64,000 bases of DNA from a bacterium. GTDB lineage: Bacteria; Zhuqueibacterota; QNDG01; JAFGCO01. Shown piece after piece: positions 46,480 through 55,118 of the stretch; positions within the stretch are counted from its first letter, which is position 1, and each line of letters begins with the position of its first letter. The notes beneath the pieces are model-generated. The model had not been told where the DNA came from, did no database searches, and saw only the letters and a list, made by a program, of their open reading frames with translations. Location of the stretch: contig JAFGCO010000055.1 of assembly GCA_016932575.1 (NCBI GenBank), positions 124,001 to 188,000 of the forward strand, given 5' to 3'. A program made the translations under genes and the position numbers.

Positions 46480-47519
46480 AAATTTGGAACCATCCTGCAT
46501 TAACGCTTTTTTTGATTCCATTTTCTATGCTTTACGAATGGATTATGCAATGGCGTAATAAGTTATATGACACCGGCTTTTTAAGAACCCATTCTGTGAA
46601 TGCCCATGTAATCAGTGTCGGCAATATAACAGTTGGAGGCACGGGAAAAACACCGGTTGTAGAAACAATTGCCCGGTTTTTTTATGAACAGGGAAAGCGG
46701 GTGGCTATCCAGAGCAGAGGGTACGGCCGGCGATTTCGGGGAACACTGCTTGTTTCTGATGAAAAGAGAGTATTGGCCAGTCCTGAACAATCGGGCGATG
46801 AGCCTTTCATGCTCGCGCAGCATTTACCGGGCATTCCGGTTATTGTCGGCAGCAATCGATATGGTGCTGTATGCCAGATTATCCAACAGTTTCATCCGGA
46901 CATTGTTGTATTAGATGACGCTTTTCAGCATCGACGCATTCATCGGGATATTGATATTGTGACGATTGATGCTTCAATGCCATTTGGTAATCATCGCGTA
47001 CTTCCGGCGGGTCCTCTGCGCGAGAGAAAGATCGGTCTTAGTAGAGCGCACCTTGTTATTCAGACACGAGCAGATGATCCTGATAAAGGGAGATCAGGAA
47101 TCGATCAAATAGAAGCATATACCCAGGCTTCGATTGTTTCGTCCAGCCATCGACCGATAGCATGGATGGATTTAAATAATAATCAATATCCCCTGGATTT
47201 TATCAATGGAAAATTTGTGCTGGCTGTGGCAGGGATTGGAAATCCGGATGCATTTTTAAACACACTGCATCAGCTCAATATTGTGCCTGTCGATTTTATT
47301 CGATTTGTTGATCATTATTGGTATAAACAATACGATATGGAAAAAATCATGATACGCGCAGTCAGCATGGGGGCAATCGCTGTTTTGACCACCGAGAAGG
47401 ACGGTGTTCGCATGCGGGGAATGATCAATTTGGATTTACCTGTGTATTGTCTGAAAATCCGATGTGAGCTTCATGATTTTAGTGTGATTCAAAATGTTTT
47501 TGACCAAAGACGGTCATAA
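46476..47519 (+). CDS. lpxK: Tetraacyldisaccharide 4'-kinase
   Basis: A 347-residue inner-membrane-associated kinase phosphorylating the lipid A precursor at position 4'. An N-terminal hydrophobic anchor is followed by the P-loop region VGNITVGGTGKTP, the catalytic DDAFQHRRIHRDIDIV, and DHYWYKQYD and TTEKDGVRM late in the protein. It starts with GTG inside the lpxB stop. With lpxB and the oxidoreductase it forms the outer-membrane lipid A module. Confidence 0.95.
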   Translation: MKIWNHPALTLFLIPFSMLYEWIMQWRNKLYDTGFLRTHSVNAHVISVGNITVGGTGKTPVVETIARFFYEQGKRVAIQSRGYGRRFRGTLLVSDEKRVLASPEQSGDEPFMLAQHLPGIPVIVGSNRYGAVCQIIQQFHPDIVVLDDAFQHRRIHRDIDIVTIDASMPFGNHRVLPAGPLRERKIGLSRAHLVIQTRADDPDKGRSGIDQIEAYTQASIVSSSHRPIAWMDLNNNQYPLDFINGKFVLAVAGIGNPDAFLNTLHQLNIVPVDFIRFVDHYWYKQYDMEKIMIRAVSMGAIAVLTTEKDGVRMRGMINLDLPVYCLKIRCELHDFSVIQNVFDQRRS

Positions 47520-47542
47520 TCCTTAGGGGAAAGGATATCATC

Positions 47543-48910
47543 ATGCAGAAAAAACAGGTCATGGTGGTTGATGATCATAAACACATTCGTCAGCTAATCA
47601 ATGACATTCTCCGCAAGACTCGCAGATATGAAGTTGTGCCGGCTATCAGCGGCGAAGCATGTATGCGTAAACTGCATGAACAGCCTATAGATCTCGTTCT
47701 CCTTGATATACAAATGCAGGGTATGGATGGCCTGGAAACTTTAAAGAAAATCAAACAGTTTTCGCCAAACCTGCCTGTTATTATTATGACAGCCCATGGA
47801 ACCATCGAACGCGCTGTAGACTCTATGAAGACCGGATCCTACGATTTTTTAACCAAACCATTTTCATCCGAAAGGTTATTGGTTACCGTAGAAAATGCTT
47901 TAAGTGCCAGTGCTCTGAAATCGGAAGTCCAGGACCTTCGGTCTGAACTGAAGGGCAAGTATACTTTTTCCAATATTATCGGTCAAAGCGGTGTGATGCA
48001 GGATGTATTCCGGGCAGTGGAGAAAGTTGTGGACAGTGATGTTACTGTGCTTATTCAGGGAGAAAGCGGTACAGGTAAGGAATTGATTGCCCGGGCCATT
48101 CACAGACATTCTAAAAGGAAAAACAAGCCGTTCCGGCCTGTCAACTGTACAGCCTTGCCCGAATCACTTTTGGAGAGTGAACTGTTCGGTCATGAAAAAG
48201 GCGCATATACAGGTGCTGCCAATCGTCGGGTGGGGAAGTTTGAATTGGCAGATGGCGGCACCATTTTTCTGGATGAAATTGGCGATATGAGCCAACCGAT
48301 CCAGGCAAAGGTATTGCGTGTTTTACAGGAACGAGAATTCGAACGGCTTGGCGGTAATTCATTGATAAAAGTGGATATTCGTCTGATTTCCGCCACCAAT
48401 AAGGATTTATGGGAAGAAGTAGTGGCCGGTTCTTTCCGAGAAGATCTGTACTACAGAGTGAGTGTTTTTCCGATTAAACTTCCACCACTTCGGGAACGAA
48501 AAGATGATATCCCGTTACTGGCAGAATATTTTATTAAAAAGTATAGTGAACGGGAAAGCAAAACAATACAGAAAATTGATTCTGAAGTCATCCGTATTTT
48601 ATCAGGATACCACTGGCCCGGTAATGTACGAGAATTGGAAAATACAATCGAACGTGCCGTGGTGATTACCAATACACCTGTTCTTACTGTGGAAGACCTG
48701 CCTCCCCATATTTTGGCCATTGGCCGGGAGAGTGTGGTCGAACCTGAAGAATCTCTTCCCAAATGGATTGAAAAATTGGAAGTCGAGGTGCTGCGCAAAA
48801 CCTTGCTGGAATATGAAGGAAATATCAGTAAAGCCGCTAAAAAGCTGGGAATCGGGCGAGCCACCATTTATCGAAAAGCTAAAAAATATCGTCTTCCGAT
48901 TTCGCGTTAG
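47543..48910 (+). CDS. NtrC-family sigma54-dependent response regulator
   Basis: A 455-residue regulator. Receiver domain at 1-120 with phospho-Asp55 (LVLLDIQMQGMDG); AAA+ domain at about 143-380 with Walker A GESGTGKE (173-180), the sigma54 contact loop GAYTGA (220-225; GAFTGA in most relatives) and Walker B GGTIFLDEIGD; Fis-type helix-turn-helix at 415-455 (GNISKAAKKLGIGRATIYRK). It activates promoters bound by RpoN. The cognate kinase is not adjacent. Target genes are unknown; I did not find a -24/-12 promoter in the gaps I read. Confidence 0.94.
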   Translation: MQKKQVMVVDDHKHIRQLINDILRKTRRYEVVPAISGEACMRKLHEQPIDLVLLDIQMQGMDGLETLKKIKQFSPNLPVIIMTAHGTIERAVDSMKTGSYDFLTKPFSSERLLVTVENALSASALKSEVQDLRSELKGKYTFSNIIGQSGVMQDVFRAVEKVVDSDVTVLIQGESGTGKELIARAIHRHSKRKNKPFRPVNCTALPESLLESELFGHEKGAYTGAANRRVGKFELADGGTIFLDEIGDMSQPIQAKVLRVLQEREFERLGGNSLIKVDIRLISATNKDLWEEVVAGSFREDLYYRVSVFPIKLPPLRERKDDIPLLAEYFIKKYSERESKTIQKIDSEVIRILSGYHWPGNVRELENTIERAVVITNTPVLTVEDLPPHILAIGRESVVEPEESLPKWIEKLEVEVLRKTLLEYEGNISKAAKKLGIGRATIYRKAKKYRLPISR

Positions 48911-48921
48911 GGAGTGCTGTT

Positions 48922-50547
48922 ATGGCTGATGCGTCAGATTTTCTTGTTATTGGCAGTGGCGTGGCCGGATTGAGTTTTGCATTGAGGGCCGCTGAATACG
49001 GGACCGTGACAATTATAACCAAAAAGCAGCGTGCCGATACCAATACCAATCATGCACAGGGAGGCATTGCAGCTGTATTTGGGGAAGATGATTCTTTTCA
49101 TTTGCACATGCAAGATACGCTTGAGGCAGGCGTGGGATTATGCCATCAGGATGCAGTTAATCTGATTGTTCAGCAGGCGCCTGAAAAGATAAAGGAACTC
49201 ATTCAATGGGGGGTGCAATTCACACTTAAAACGAATGGTTATTTCGATCTGGGACGCGAGGGGGGGCATTCACGGAATCGTATTGTTCATGCGAAAGACC
49301 ATACTGGAATGACCATGGAACAGGCACTTCTGGATCAGGTAAGACAACATGAGCGAATTCAGATACTTGAAGACCATACGGCCATAGAATTTATTACTGA
49401 GCACCATCTTGGTAAGCCTTTTAAAATAAAAAAAAGTCCGCAATGTTTCGGTGTATACGCGCTGGATAAAAAAACAAATCGGGTGGATGTTTTTCCGGCC
49501 AGGATTACGCTGCTCTCTTCAGGGGGTTCGGGGCAGGTCTATCTATACACCACAAATCCGGATATTGCAACGGGTGATGGTATTGCTATGGCTTACAGGG
49601 CCGGAGCAACCATTGCAAATATGGAATTTATGCAGTTTCATCCCACTACGCTTTGGCATGATAAAGGGGATTCTTTTTTAATCTCAGAAGCAGTTCGTGG
49701 ATATGGGGGGATTCTTCGGACACGAGACGGGCATGCTTTTATGAAGGCGTACCATAAACAAGCGGACCTGGCGCCCCGGGATGTGGTGGCACGCGCTATT
49801 GACCGGGAAATGAAAATCAGGGGGGACGATTGTGTATACCTGGATGTCACTCACCTGTCTGCCGATGCGTTGAGAGACCATTTTCCACATATTTATGAGA
49901 AATTACTGTCGCTCAAAATTGACATGACGCGAGAGCCGATCCCGGTGGTCCCGGCTGCTCACTATATGTGTGGTGGTGTACGTACCAACCTGAAGGGGCA
50001 AAGTACGATAAAAAATTTGTTTGTCACTGGTGAATCCGCATGCACCGGAGTTCACGGTGCCAATCGTCTGGCATCAAATTCACTGTTGGAGGCGCTTGTT
50101 TTTTCATTTCAGGCTTTTCAGGAGGCCCTGAATACTATCAGAAATAAACAATTTGTTATGCCACATATCCCGACCTGGGATGAGCGGGGCACATATAATC
50201 ATGATGAATGGGTGCTTATCTCTCATGACCAGAAAGAAGTACAGCGGCTTATGTGGGATTATGTAGGTATTGTTCGAACCGAAGAGCGGTTACAACGCGC
50301 TCAGCGTCGTATTCAGCTCATTGCAAATGAAGTGGAATCGTTCTATAAAGCGACCAAGGTAACCGGTCCTCTGCTGGAACTCAGAAATATCTGCTGTACG
50401 GCGCTTCTCATGATCCGATCCGCCCTGTTTCGTAAGGAAAGCCGGGGCCTGCATTATACCACGGATTATCCGGACCGGGATGATGAACACTGGTTAGGCG
50501 ATACATTGATTCAATGTAATAAAACTCGGCTTTTTCCTCTTTTGTAA
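48922..50547 (+). CDS. nadB: L-aspartate oxidase
   Basis: A 541-residue flavoenzyme oxidising aspartate to iminoaspartate for NAD synthesis. The FAD site starts VIGSGVAGLSFALRAAEYG. Further family segments are NTNHAQGGIAAVF, REGGHSRNRIVHAKDHTG, FMQFHPTTLW and the active-site Arg/His region GESACTGVHGANRLASNSLL. The helical C-terminal domain ends with HYTTDYPDRDD. nadA and nadC are not in the window. It follows the NtrC-type regulator by 11 bases. Confidence 0.95.
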   Translation: MADASDFLVIGSGVAGLSFALRAAEYGTVTIITKKQRADTNTNHAQGGIAAVFGEDDSFHLHMQDTLEAGVGLCHQDAVNLIVQQAPEKIKELIQWGVQFTLKTNGYFDLGREGGHSRNRIVHAKDHTGMTMEQALLDQVRQHERIQILEDHTAIEFITEHHLGKPFKIKKSPQCFGVYALDKKTNRVDVFPARITLLSSGGSGQVYLYTTNPDIATGDGIAMAYRAGATIANMEFMQFHPTTLWHDKGDSFLISEAVRGYGGILRTRDGHAFMKAYHKQADLAPRDVVARAIDREMKIRGDDCVYLDVTHLSADALRDHFPHIYEKLLSLKIDMTREPIPVVPAAHYMCGGVRTNLKGQSTIKNLFVTGESACTGVHGANRLASNSLLEALVFSFQAFQEALNTIRNKQFVMPHIPTWDERGTYNHDEWVLISHDQKEVQRLMWDYVGIVRTEERLQRAQRRIQLIANEVESFYKATKVTGPLLELRNICCTALLMIRSALFRKESRGLHYTTDYPDRDDEHWLGDTLIQCNKTRLFPLL

Positions 50548-50659
50548 ACAATGAAAATTCATTGAATAATCGCTGTAAATATAAAGAATTGCCCTTGTGA
50601 GAGGGCATATTTAAGTATAAATGATTCCAGTAACCAAATAAAAAAAGTAAAAAATTTAC

Positions 50660-50823
50660 TTGCATTTAAAAAATACTCAGTTTAAATTCGGTTTATATTG
50701 TTGTTGTACACCGTTTTTTACGCCTTTGAGAAACTTGTAAAGTGTCTCTCAAAAGCTGCTGGCTTTTTTAACAAGGCGGGAAGCAGGTTGTACACGAAGT
50801 AGAATCAACAGAAAGGATTCAGT
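50660..50823 (+). promoter_or_regulatory. Structured leader of the cold-shock gene
   Basis: A weak promoter, TTGCAT (50660-50665) with a 17-base spacer to TAAATT (50683-50688), would give a leader of about 130 bases. Two hairpins compete for the same bases: TTTGAGA (50725-50731) with TCTCAAA (50747-50753), and AAAAGC (50751-50756) with GCTTTT (50762-50767), the latter followed by T like a terminator. TTGTACAC occurs twice, at 50704-50711 and 50788-50795. This layout suits attenuation or a temperature-sensing 5' region, as known for csp genes. Confidence 0.45.
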
Positions 50824-51024
50824 ATGGAAACCGGACGTGTGAAATGGTTCAACCGCACCAAAGGATATGGCTTTATTGAACGAGAAAACGGTGAAGATGT
50901 ATTCGTTCATTACAGTGCTATCGATGAAGAGGGATTTAAAACCCTTGAAGAGCAGCAGGAAGTCTCATTCGAAGTGGTGCAAGGACCCAAAGGCCTGCAA
51001 GCCGCCAATGTTAAAAAAGCATAA
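50824..51024 (+). CDS. Cold-shock domain protein (CspA family)
   Basis: A 66-residue single-domain nucleic-acid chaperone. RNP1 is KGYGFIE and RNP2 is VFVHYSAI, within [27 protein letters not shown] precedes the ATG. It has a long structured leader and a strong terminator, so it is transcribed alone. Confidence 0.96.
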   Translation: METGRVKWFNRTKGYGFIERENGEDVFVHYSAIDEEGFKTLEEQQEVSFEVVQGPKGLQAANVKKA

Positions 51025-51045
51025 GCAAACCCGTCCAAAAAAAGT

Positions 51046-51073
51046 AAAAGCCCCGCTCCTGAGCGGGGCTTTT
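51046..51073. terminator. Terminator after the cold-shock gene, shared with the convergent peptidase gene
   Basis: AAAAGCCCCGCTC (51046-51058) pairs perfectly with GAGCGGGGCTTTT (51061-51073), with A on the left and T on the right. Confidence 0.92.
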
Positions 51074-51078
51074 TATTT

Positions 51079-52554
51079 CTATCGAAAATTACGTGTTTTT
51101 AACCATTTGATCATCTGAATGGTTTTTTGCAGTGTTTCTTCTGTTGCCGAGACCAATAGTTCGCGGCAGTAAAGGCCTGCTGAATCCGGATCTTTTTTCC
51201 ATAACCGAAGCATGCTGGATTCAAATTCTTGTTGAAAAGCAATCAGGCGTGTCTCTATTGCCTGTCGAACCGGAGTGACCTGAGGGAGGCTTTCATGATA
51301 ATTCATGTCTATGATATTTTCCAGTTCATTTTGAATCCAGAAGGCTGAATGGGGATCATATCGAAATGTTCCGGGAACGGGGTTAAAATGATAGGCGAGC
51401 GCTGAGTCCGGTGATTCTATGTGAGGTGTATTTTGATAATAGTCCGGGATACTGTCAATGGCTGAATACCAGGGTAAAAACGGATGACAATCAGGTCGTC
51501 CGAAACAGATCCAGAACAGGCCACTGGCCGGCCATGGAAGCCAGTTACGTAACTGGGCTACTATTGAATATTGTGTGGTCGAAGTACAGATAGTTTGAGG
51601 GATTATTCGATTGGGATTCATTCCGGTTGAGTCAGCCGTCTGTTTTTCATAGATGGTTTTATCATAATGATCGCGAAGAACAGACAGTATCTTATTATAT
51701 GATATCTTTTTCTTGGGATAGACTGCAAAGGGAAAACCACGTTTGGCTTTTTTCATCATTGTGTCTGTTTTTGCGGTAACCAACTGTTGCACACGCCATT
51801 GGCGAAGATCATTCTGAGGCGGGATTGAAAAAATGACCGAGAAATCAAATTCCTCTGAATTTTCGGGATCATACCATCCCTGATCTAAAGCCAACTGCCG
51901 GATATCATTTTTCGAAAACATCCAATTTTTTTTATCTTCAAAATTCACGTTTCTAAAAACAAATTGATTTGACAATCCCACAACGCCATTGTCCGGCACA
52001 CGGCACGCTGTCCAGTATTTGCCACCCAGCATGGATATCAGCCAGGCTTCGTTGGGATCACAAACGATCAGTGTGCGTCCGTAGTCCACATATCCAAGAG
52101 AGTCAAGCAACATGCCGGCGATACGCACACCTTCCTTTGCAGATTGGGCACGCTCAGCAATAATCCGCCGGAGCATGTATCCAATCCTGCCGGAAGCCAC
52201 GGTACTGTCCAGTTTCGAAGGGCATGCATTACTCGCCACGGCAACTCCCCATTCATTCATATAACAATCTGAATAGGCCAGCCCGTTCATCTGGAACCAC
52301 AAATAAGCCCATGTCTTTTTAATTTGCGGAATCTTTATACCAGATATCAGTGTTACAGAATCAGTAGGTGCATGCATATGCTGGTTCACTCGCCATACGT
52401 TGACAATCCGACACCCGCTCCCGTCTTCATTATGACCCAATAAAACAGAGCCATCGGTGCTTGCATCTTTGCCCACGATAATGGACGTACAAGGATACAA
52501 ATATTGAAGGAACGAAACAAATATAAGGACAGTTTGAATAAACCAGGATTTCAT
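51079..52554 (-). CDS. C69-family dipeptidase, exported
   Basis: A 491-residue Ntn-type hydrolase. A hydrophobic leader ends in YLYPC, and Cys22 begins the mature N-terminus (CTSIIVGKDASTDGSV), the nucleophile of C69 peptidases such as PepD. Continuing family segments are LGHNEDGSG and NEWGVAVASNAC. It is preceded after one base by a C1-type peptidase gene on the same strand, so both are one operon; together they may degrade external peptides. The C-terminal 150 residues contain the proline-rich IYEKQTADSTGMNPNRIIPQ segment typical of the family. Confidence 0.9.
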   Translation of the reverse strand: MKSWFIQTVLIFVSFLQYLYPCTSIIVGKDASTDGSVLLGHNEDGSGCRIVNVWRVNQHMHAPTDSVTLISGIKIPQIKKTWAYLWFQMNGLAYSDCYMNEWGVAVASNACPSKLDSTVASGRIGYMLRRIIAERAQSAKEGVRIAGMLLDSLGYVDYGRTLIVCDPNEAWLISMLGGKYWTACRVPDNGVVGLSNQFVFRNVNFEDKKNWMFSKNDIRQLALDQGWYDPENSEEFDFSVIFSIPPQNDLRQWRVQQLVTAKTDTMMKKAKRGFPFAVYPKKKISYNKILSVLRDHYDKTIYEKQTADSTGMNPNRIIPQTICTSTTQYSIVAQLRNWLPWPASGLFWICFGRPDCHPFLPWYSAIDSIPDYYQNTPHIESPDSALAYHFNPVPGTFRYDPHSAFWIQNELENIIDMNYHESLPQVTPVRQAIETRLIAFQQEFESSMLRLWKKDPDSAGLYCRELLVSATEETLQKTIQMIKWLKTRNFR

Positions 52555-52555
52555 A

Positions 52556-53740
52556 TCATTGATCCTTTGATTGACATTTTATAAGGAGTGATTTTACAGC
52601 ATCCCGATGCACCATAAAGGTCAGCATTTTCAGTTTGACAAAGTCGTCACGGTAAAAATAATACCCCGGATATTTTCCATCATAGGCGCTCGATCCCGAG
52701 TCTTTCATTAAAAACCAATCATAATCATTTAATCTTTGGCATCCAACCAAATGGATGCCATGATCGTCTGTGGAAGTTTTGTTGTAAAATCGAAGCTCCC
52801 GGGCGCTTTGATTAATCAGTGCCGGGGGAATATCGAATGCCGGTACCACGCATATATCGTCCCATCGGCCCTTGCCCGGTTCGCTGACATCGCCTCCAAT
52901 GGCCACAGTGTATCCATTGCGAACAGCGCCTGTAATGGCCGTGTACCAGTCATTCAGCGGTACATTGTAATAAGTGTCTTCATGCCACCAGTTATCTTCC
53001 GCCTGATATTCGCCCTGTGTGTAAAAAGGCAGTGATAAAAATGATATGAAAGAGACATAGTCATCCAGGGGAAGCCGGAGGTATCTCTTTAAATACTCTT
53101 GCGGGGTGATCGTTGTATCGTCGATCTTGATTTTTTCCGGAGGTTTTCCCATATGCTTATCAAGAATCAGCCGGATCTGATTGAGAACCAGTGCTTCATC
53201 CCAAAGATTGTTGGATTGAATGAAATCAAGATACACGTTCATTTCGTGAAACAGCGCGCGGTGATTGTGTTTTTTCTGACCCTCCGGTAATCCAGAATAA
53301 TCTTTTGCCCGGACCGCACCGTACTGTTTCATGCGCAGGGGTACGGCATCCTCTTCCGAGCCCTGACCAAAATAGCTGTCACCCATTCGCTGTACAAACC
53401 TCCTTGCTTTTTCCATATACTCCCAGTATACTGTATACATCTCGGAGAGTTTGATCCTTTTTCCATGCAACCGATAGATTTCTGATTCTAAAAATGACGT
53501 TCCGCAGAACACCCAGCAGGTACCGGATGTATCCTGCCGGATTGGCGGAAAATGAAACAGGGGATTGAAAGATTCCGGAGATTCTGGTTGCCTTATTTGT
53601 GAAAAGTCCATGGTGAGGAGGGTATCTACATGGTCCCAGATAAATTTGTTCACATAGAATGCAGAATCCCGGTGAACGATTTGAGAATGGATGGTGGTGG
53701 CTGTCAGTATTAAGGAAAAATAAAGGATTCTGATTTTCAT
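52556..53740 (-). CDS. C1-family (papain/bleomycin hydrolase-like) peptidase, exported
   Basis: A 394-residue exported protein with signal peptide MKIRILYFSLILTATTIHS. The active-site region is PIRQDTSGTCWVFCGTSFLE: Gln69 for the oxyanion hole and Cys75 as nucleophile. His327 is in DDHGIHLVG. The third catalytic residue, Asn in family members (KNSWG), is Asp347 here (MKDSGSSAYDG). Length and the His motif resemble bleomycin hydrolase/PepC rather than papain. GGAGG lies seven bases before the ATG. The C69 peptidase gene follows with a one-base gap. Confidence 0.85.
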   Translation of the reverse strand: MKIRILYFSLILTATTIHSQIVHRDSAFYVNKFIWDHVDTLLTMDFSQIRQPESPESFNPLFHFPPIRQDTSGTCWVFCGTSFLESEIYRLHGKRIKLSEMYTVYWEYMEKARRFVQRMGDSYFGQGSEEDAVPLRMKQYGAVRAKDYSGLPEGQKKHNHRALFHEMNVYLDFIQSNNLWDEALVLNQIRLILDKHMGKPPEKIKIDDTTITPQEYLKRYLRLPLDDYVSFISFLSLPFYTQGEYQAEDNWWHEDTYYNVPLNDWYTAITGAVRNGYTVAIGGDVSEPGKGRWDDICVVPAFDIPPALINQSARELRFYNKTSTDDHGIHLVGCQRLNDYDWFLMKDSGSSAYDGKYPGYYFYRDDFVKLKMLTFMVHRDAVKSLLIKCQSKDQ

Positions 53741-53787
53741 TTCAGACCTCCGTTATAACCAAAGACCTTTTTTATGATAAGCATTTT

Positions 53788-54045
53788 TTATGGAATATTC
53801 CAGGCAATTGTACCTGCTGGTTCAACCAGCATGATTTTGCATTCACTTTCAGCAAGCGGCCTGCGCCCGATCTCTTTTGATACGACAAATATTTCCCCGC
53901 TTTTAACTCAACCATATCATCTTTGAATTCAATAGACATTTTACCGTCTAGGATAATAAAAAACCTCGTTGGTATCATGGTGACTGTGCCATATGAATTT
54001 ACCGCGAATCTCCCAAATTAAATCCCCAAACAAACATCCACTCCA
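53788..54045 (-). pseudogene. Cupin-domain gene remnant with two frame slips
   Basis: Three minus-strand frames read as one cupin. GDLIWEIRGKFIWHSHHDTN and EVF come first; then ILDGKMSIEFKDDMVELKAG; then EIFVVSKEIGRRPLAESECK and IMLVEPAGTIAWNIP with stop at 53788. WHSHHDTNE holds the metal-binding His pattern of cupins. The slips fall at a run of six T (five would restore the frame) and at four G (five would restore it). The first 35 or so residues of a normal cupin are absent, and the remnant overlaps the 3' end of pfkA out of frame. Either decay or homopolymer sequence errors. Confidence 0.7.
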
Positions 54046-55118
54046 TGGGCAGCTTCGATGAGCGGATGATCCGGTGAGACCAGACGGTTTTGTTCGCTGA
54101 CATCGGCCAGGGGCACGCTGATGATCTCTGTGCCTCGAAGCGCCACCATAACACCGCTGACCCCATCGTAACAAAGTTCGGCTGCCTTGACTCCGAAGCG
54201 TGTGGCCAGAACGCGGTCATAAGCAGTAGGCGTACCGCCCCGCTGTAAATGGCCGAGGACTGTGACCCGGCTTTCAATGCCTGTTTTTTCTTCGATATCA
54301 TGGGCGATTTTTTGTCCGATCCCACCAAGGCGGATGGGATCAGGGCTTGATTTTACTATCCTCAGGATTACTGGCTGTCCGCCTTGGGGACGCGCACCTT
54401 CAGCGACGACAATAATGCTGAACCGCCTGCCCCTTTTACTGCGCTCGACAGCAAGTGAGCAAACCGCTTCAATATCATAGGGAATTTCAGGTATGAGGAT
54501 TGCGTCACCTCCTCCGGCAATACCGGCATGCAGGGCAAGCCATCCGGCGTATCGGCCCATTAATTCGACCACCATTACACGGTGATGTGACATGGCAGTA
54601 CTGTGAATTTTATCAATGGCCTCTGTAGCCGTGCTCACCGCAGAGTCAAAACCAAAGGTGATGTCCGTTCCTTCGATATCGTTGTCAATGGTTTTTGGTA
54701 CACCCACCACATGAATACCTTTTTGGCTCAGCTTATGGGCAATGGTCTGAGTACCGTCTCCGCCGATACACACAAGTGTATTCAGACCCAGTTCGTGAAT
54801 ATAATTGACCACCTGATCTGACCGGTCTTCCGTTTGTTCAGGATTATCCTCATCAACCGGCCAGGCGAAAGGATTGGCCCGGTTGGTTGTACCCAGAATA
54901 GTGCCTCCCTGGGTGAGAATGCCCGAAGCCCGTTCCCAAGTTAGATCGATCACTTTACGCTGCACCAGACCGGCGAAGGCGTCTTCAATTCCCACAACTT
55001 CCATATTGAATTTACGCATACTCGCTTTAGCCACACCCCGAATAACCGCGTTCAATCCGGGACAATCGCCACCGCCAGTGAGTATGCCGATTCTTTTTTT
55101 TCCGGATGCAGTACTCAT
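54018..55118 (-). CDS. pfkA: 6-phosphofructokinase
   Basis: A 366-residue PFK-A-type enzyme phosphorylating fructose 6-phosphate in glycolysis. It starts RIGILTGGGDCPGLNAVIRG and holds IGGDGTQT, PKTIDNDIEGTD (catalytic Asp) and MGRYAGWLALHAG. At the two diagnostic positions (E. coli 104 and 124) it has Gly (GGDG) and Lys (PKTIDND). Gly at the first favours ATP over pyrophosphate as donor, while Lys at the second is usual in pyrophosphate enzymes; this mix occurs in the ATP-using group III. Its start overlaps the kbl stop by four bases. The 3' end overlaps a cupin remnant. Confidence 0.92.
   Translation of the reverse strand: MSTASGKKRIGILTGGGDCPGLNAVIRGVAKASMRKFNMEVVGIEDAFAGLVQRKVIDLTWERASGILTQGGTILGTTNRANPFAWPVDEDNPEQTEDRSDQVVNYIHELGLNTLVCIGGDGTQTIAHKLSQKGIHVVGVPKTIDNDIEGTDITFGFDSAVSTATEAIDKIHSTAMSHHRVMVVELMGRYAGWLALHAGIAGGGDAILIPEIPYDIEAVCSLAVERSKRGRRFSIIVVAEGARPQGGQPVILRIVKSSPDPIRLGGIGQKIAHDIEEKTGIESRVTVLGHLQRGGTPTAYDRVLATRFGVKAAELCYDGVSGVMVALRGTEIISVPLADVSEQNRLVSPDHPLIEAAHGVDVCLGI

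Noticed and set aside
50590-50607. Hairpin TGCCCT/AGGGCA after nadB as a terminator
   Set aside because: Stem is only six bases and no T run follows; termination cannot be claimed.
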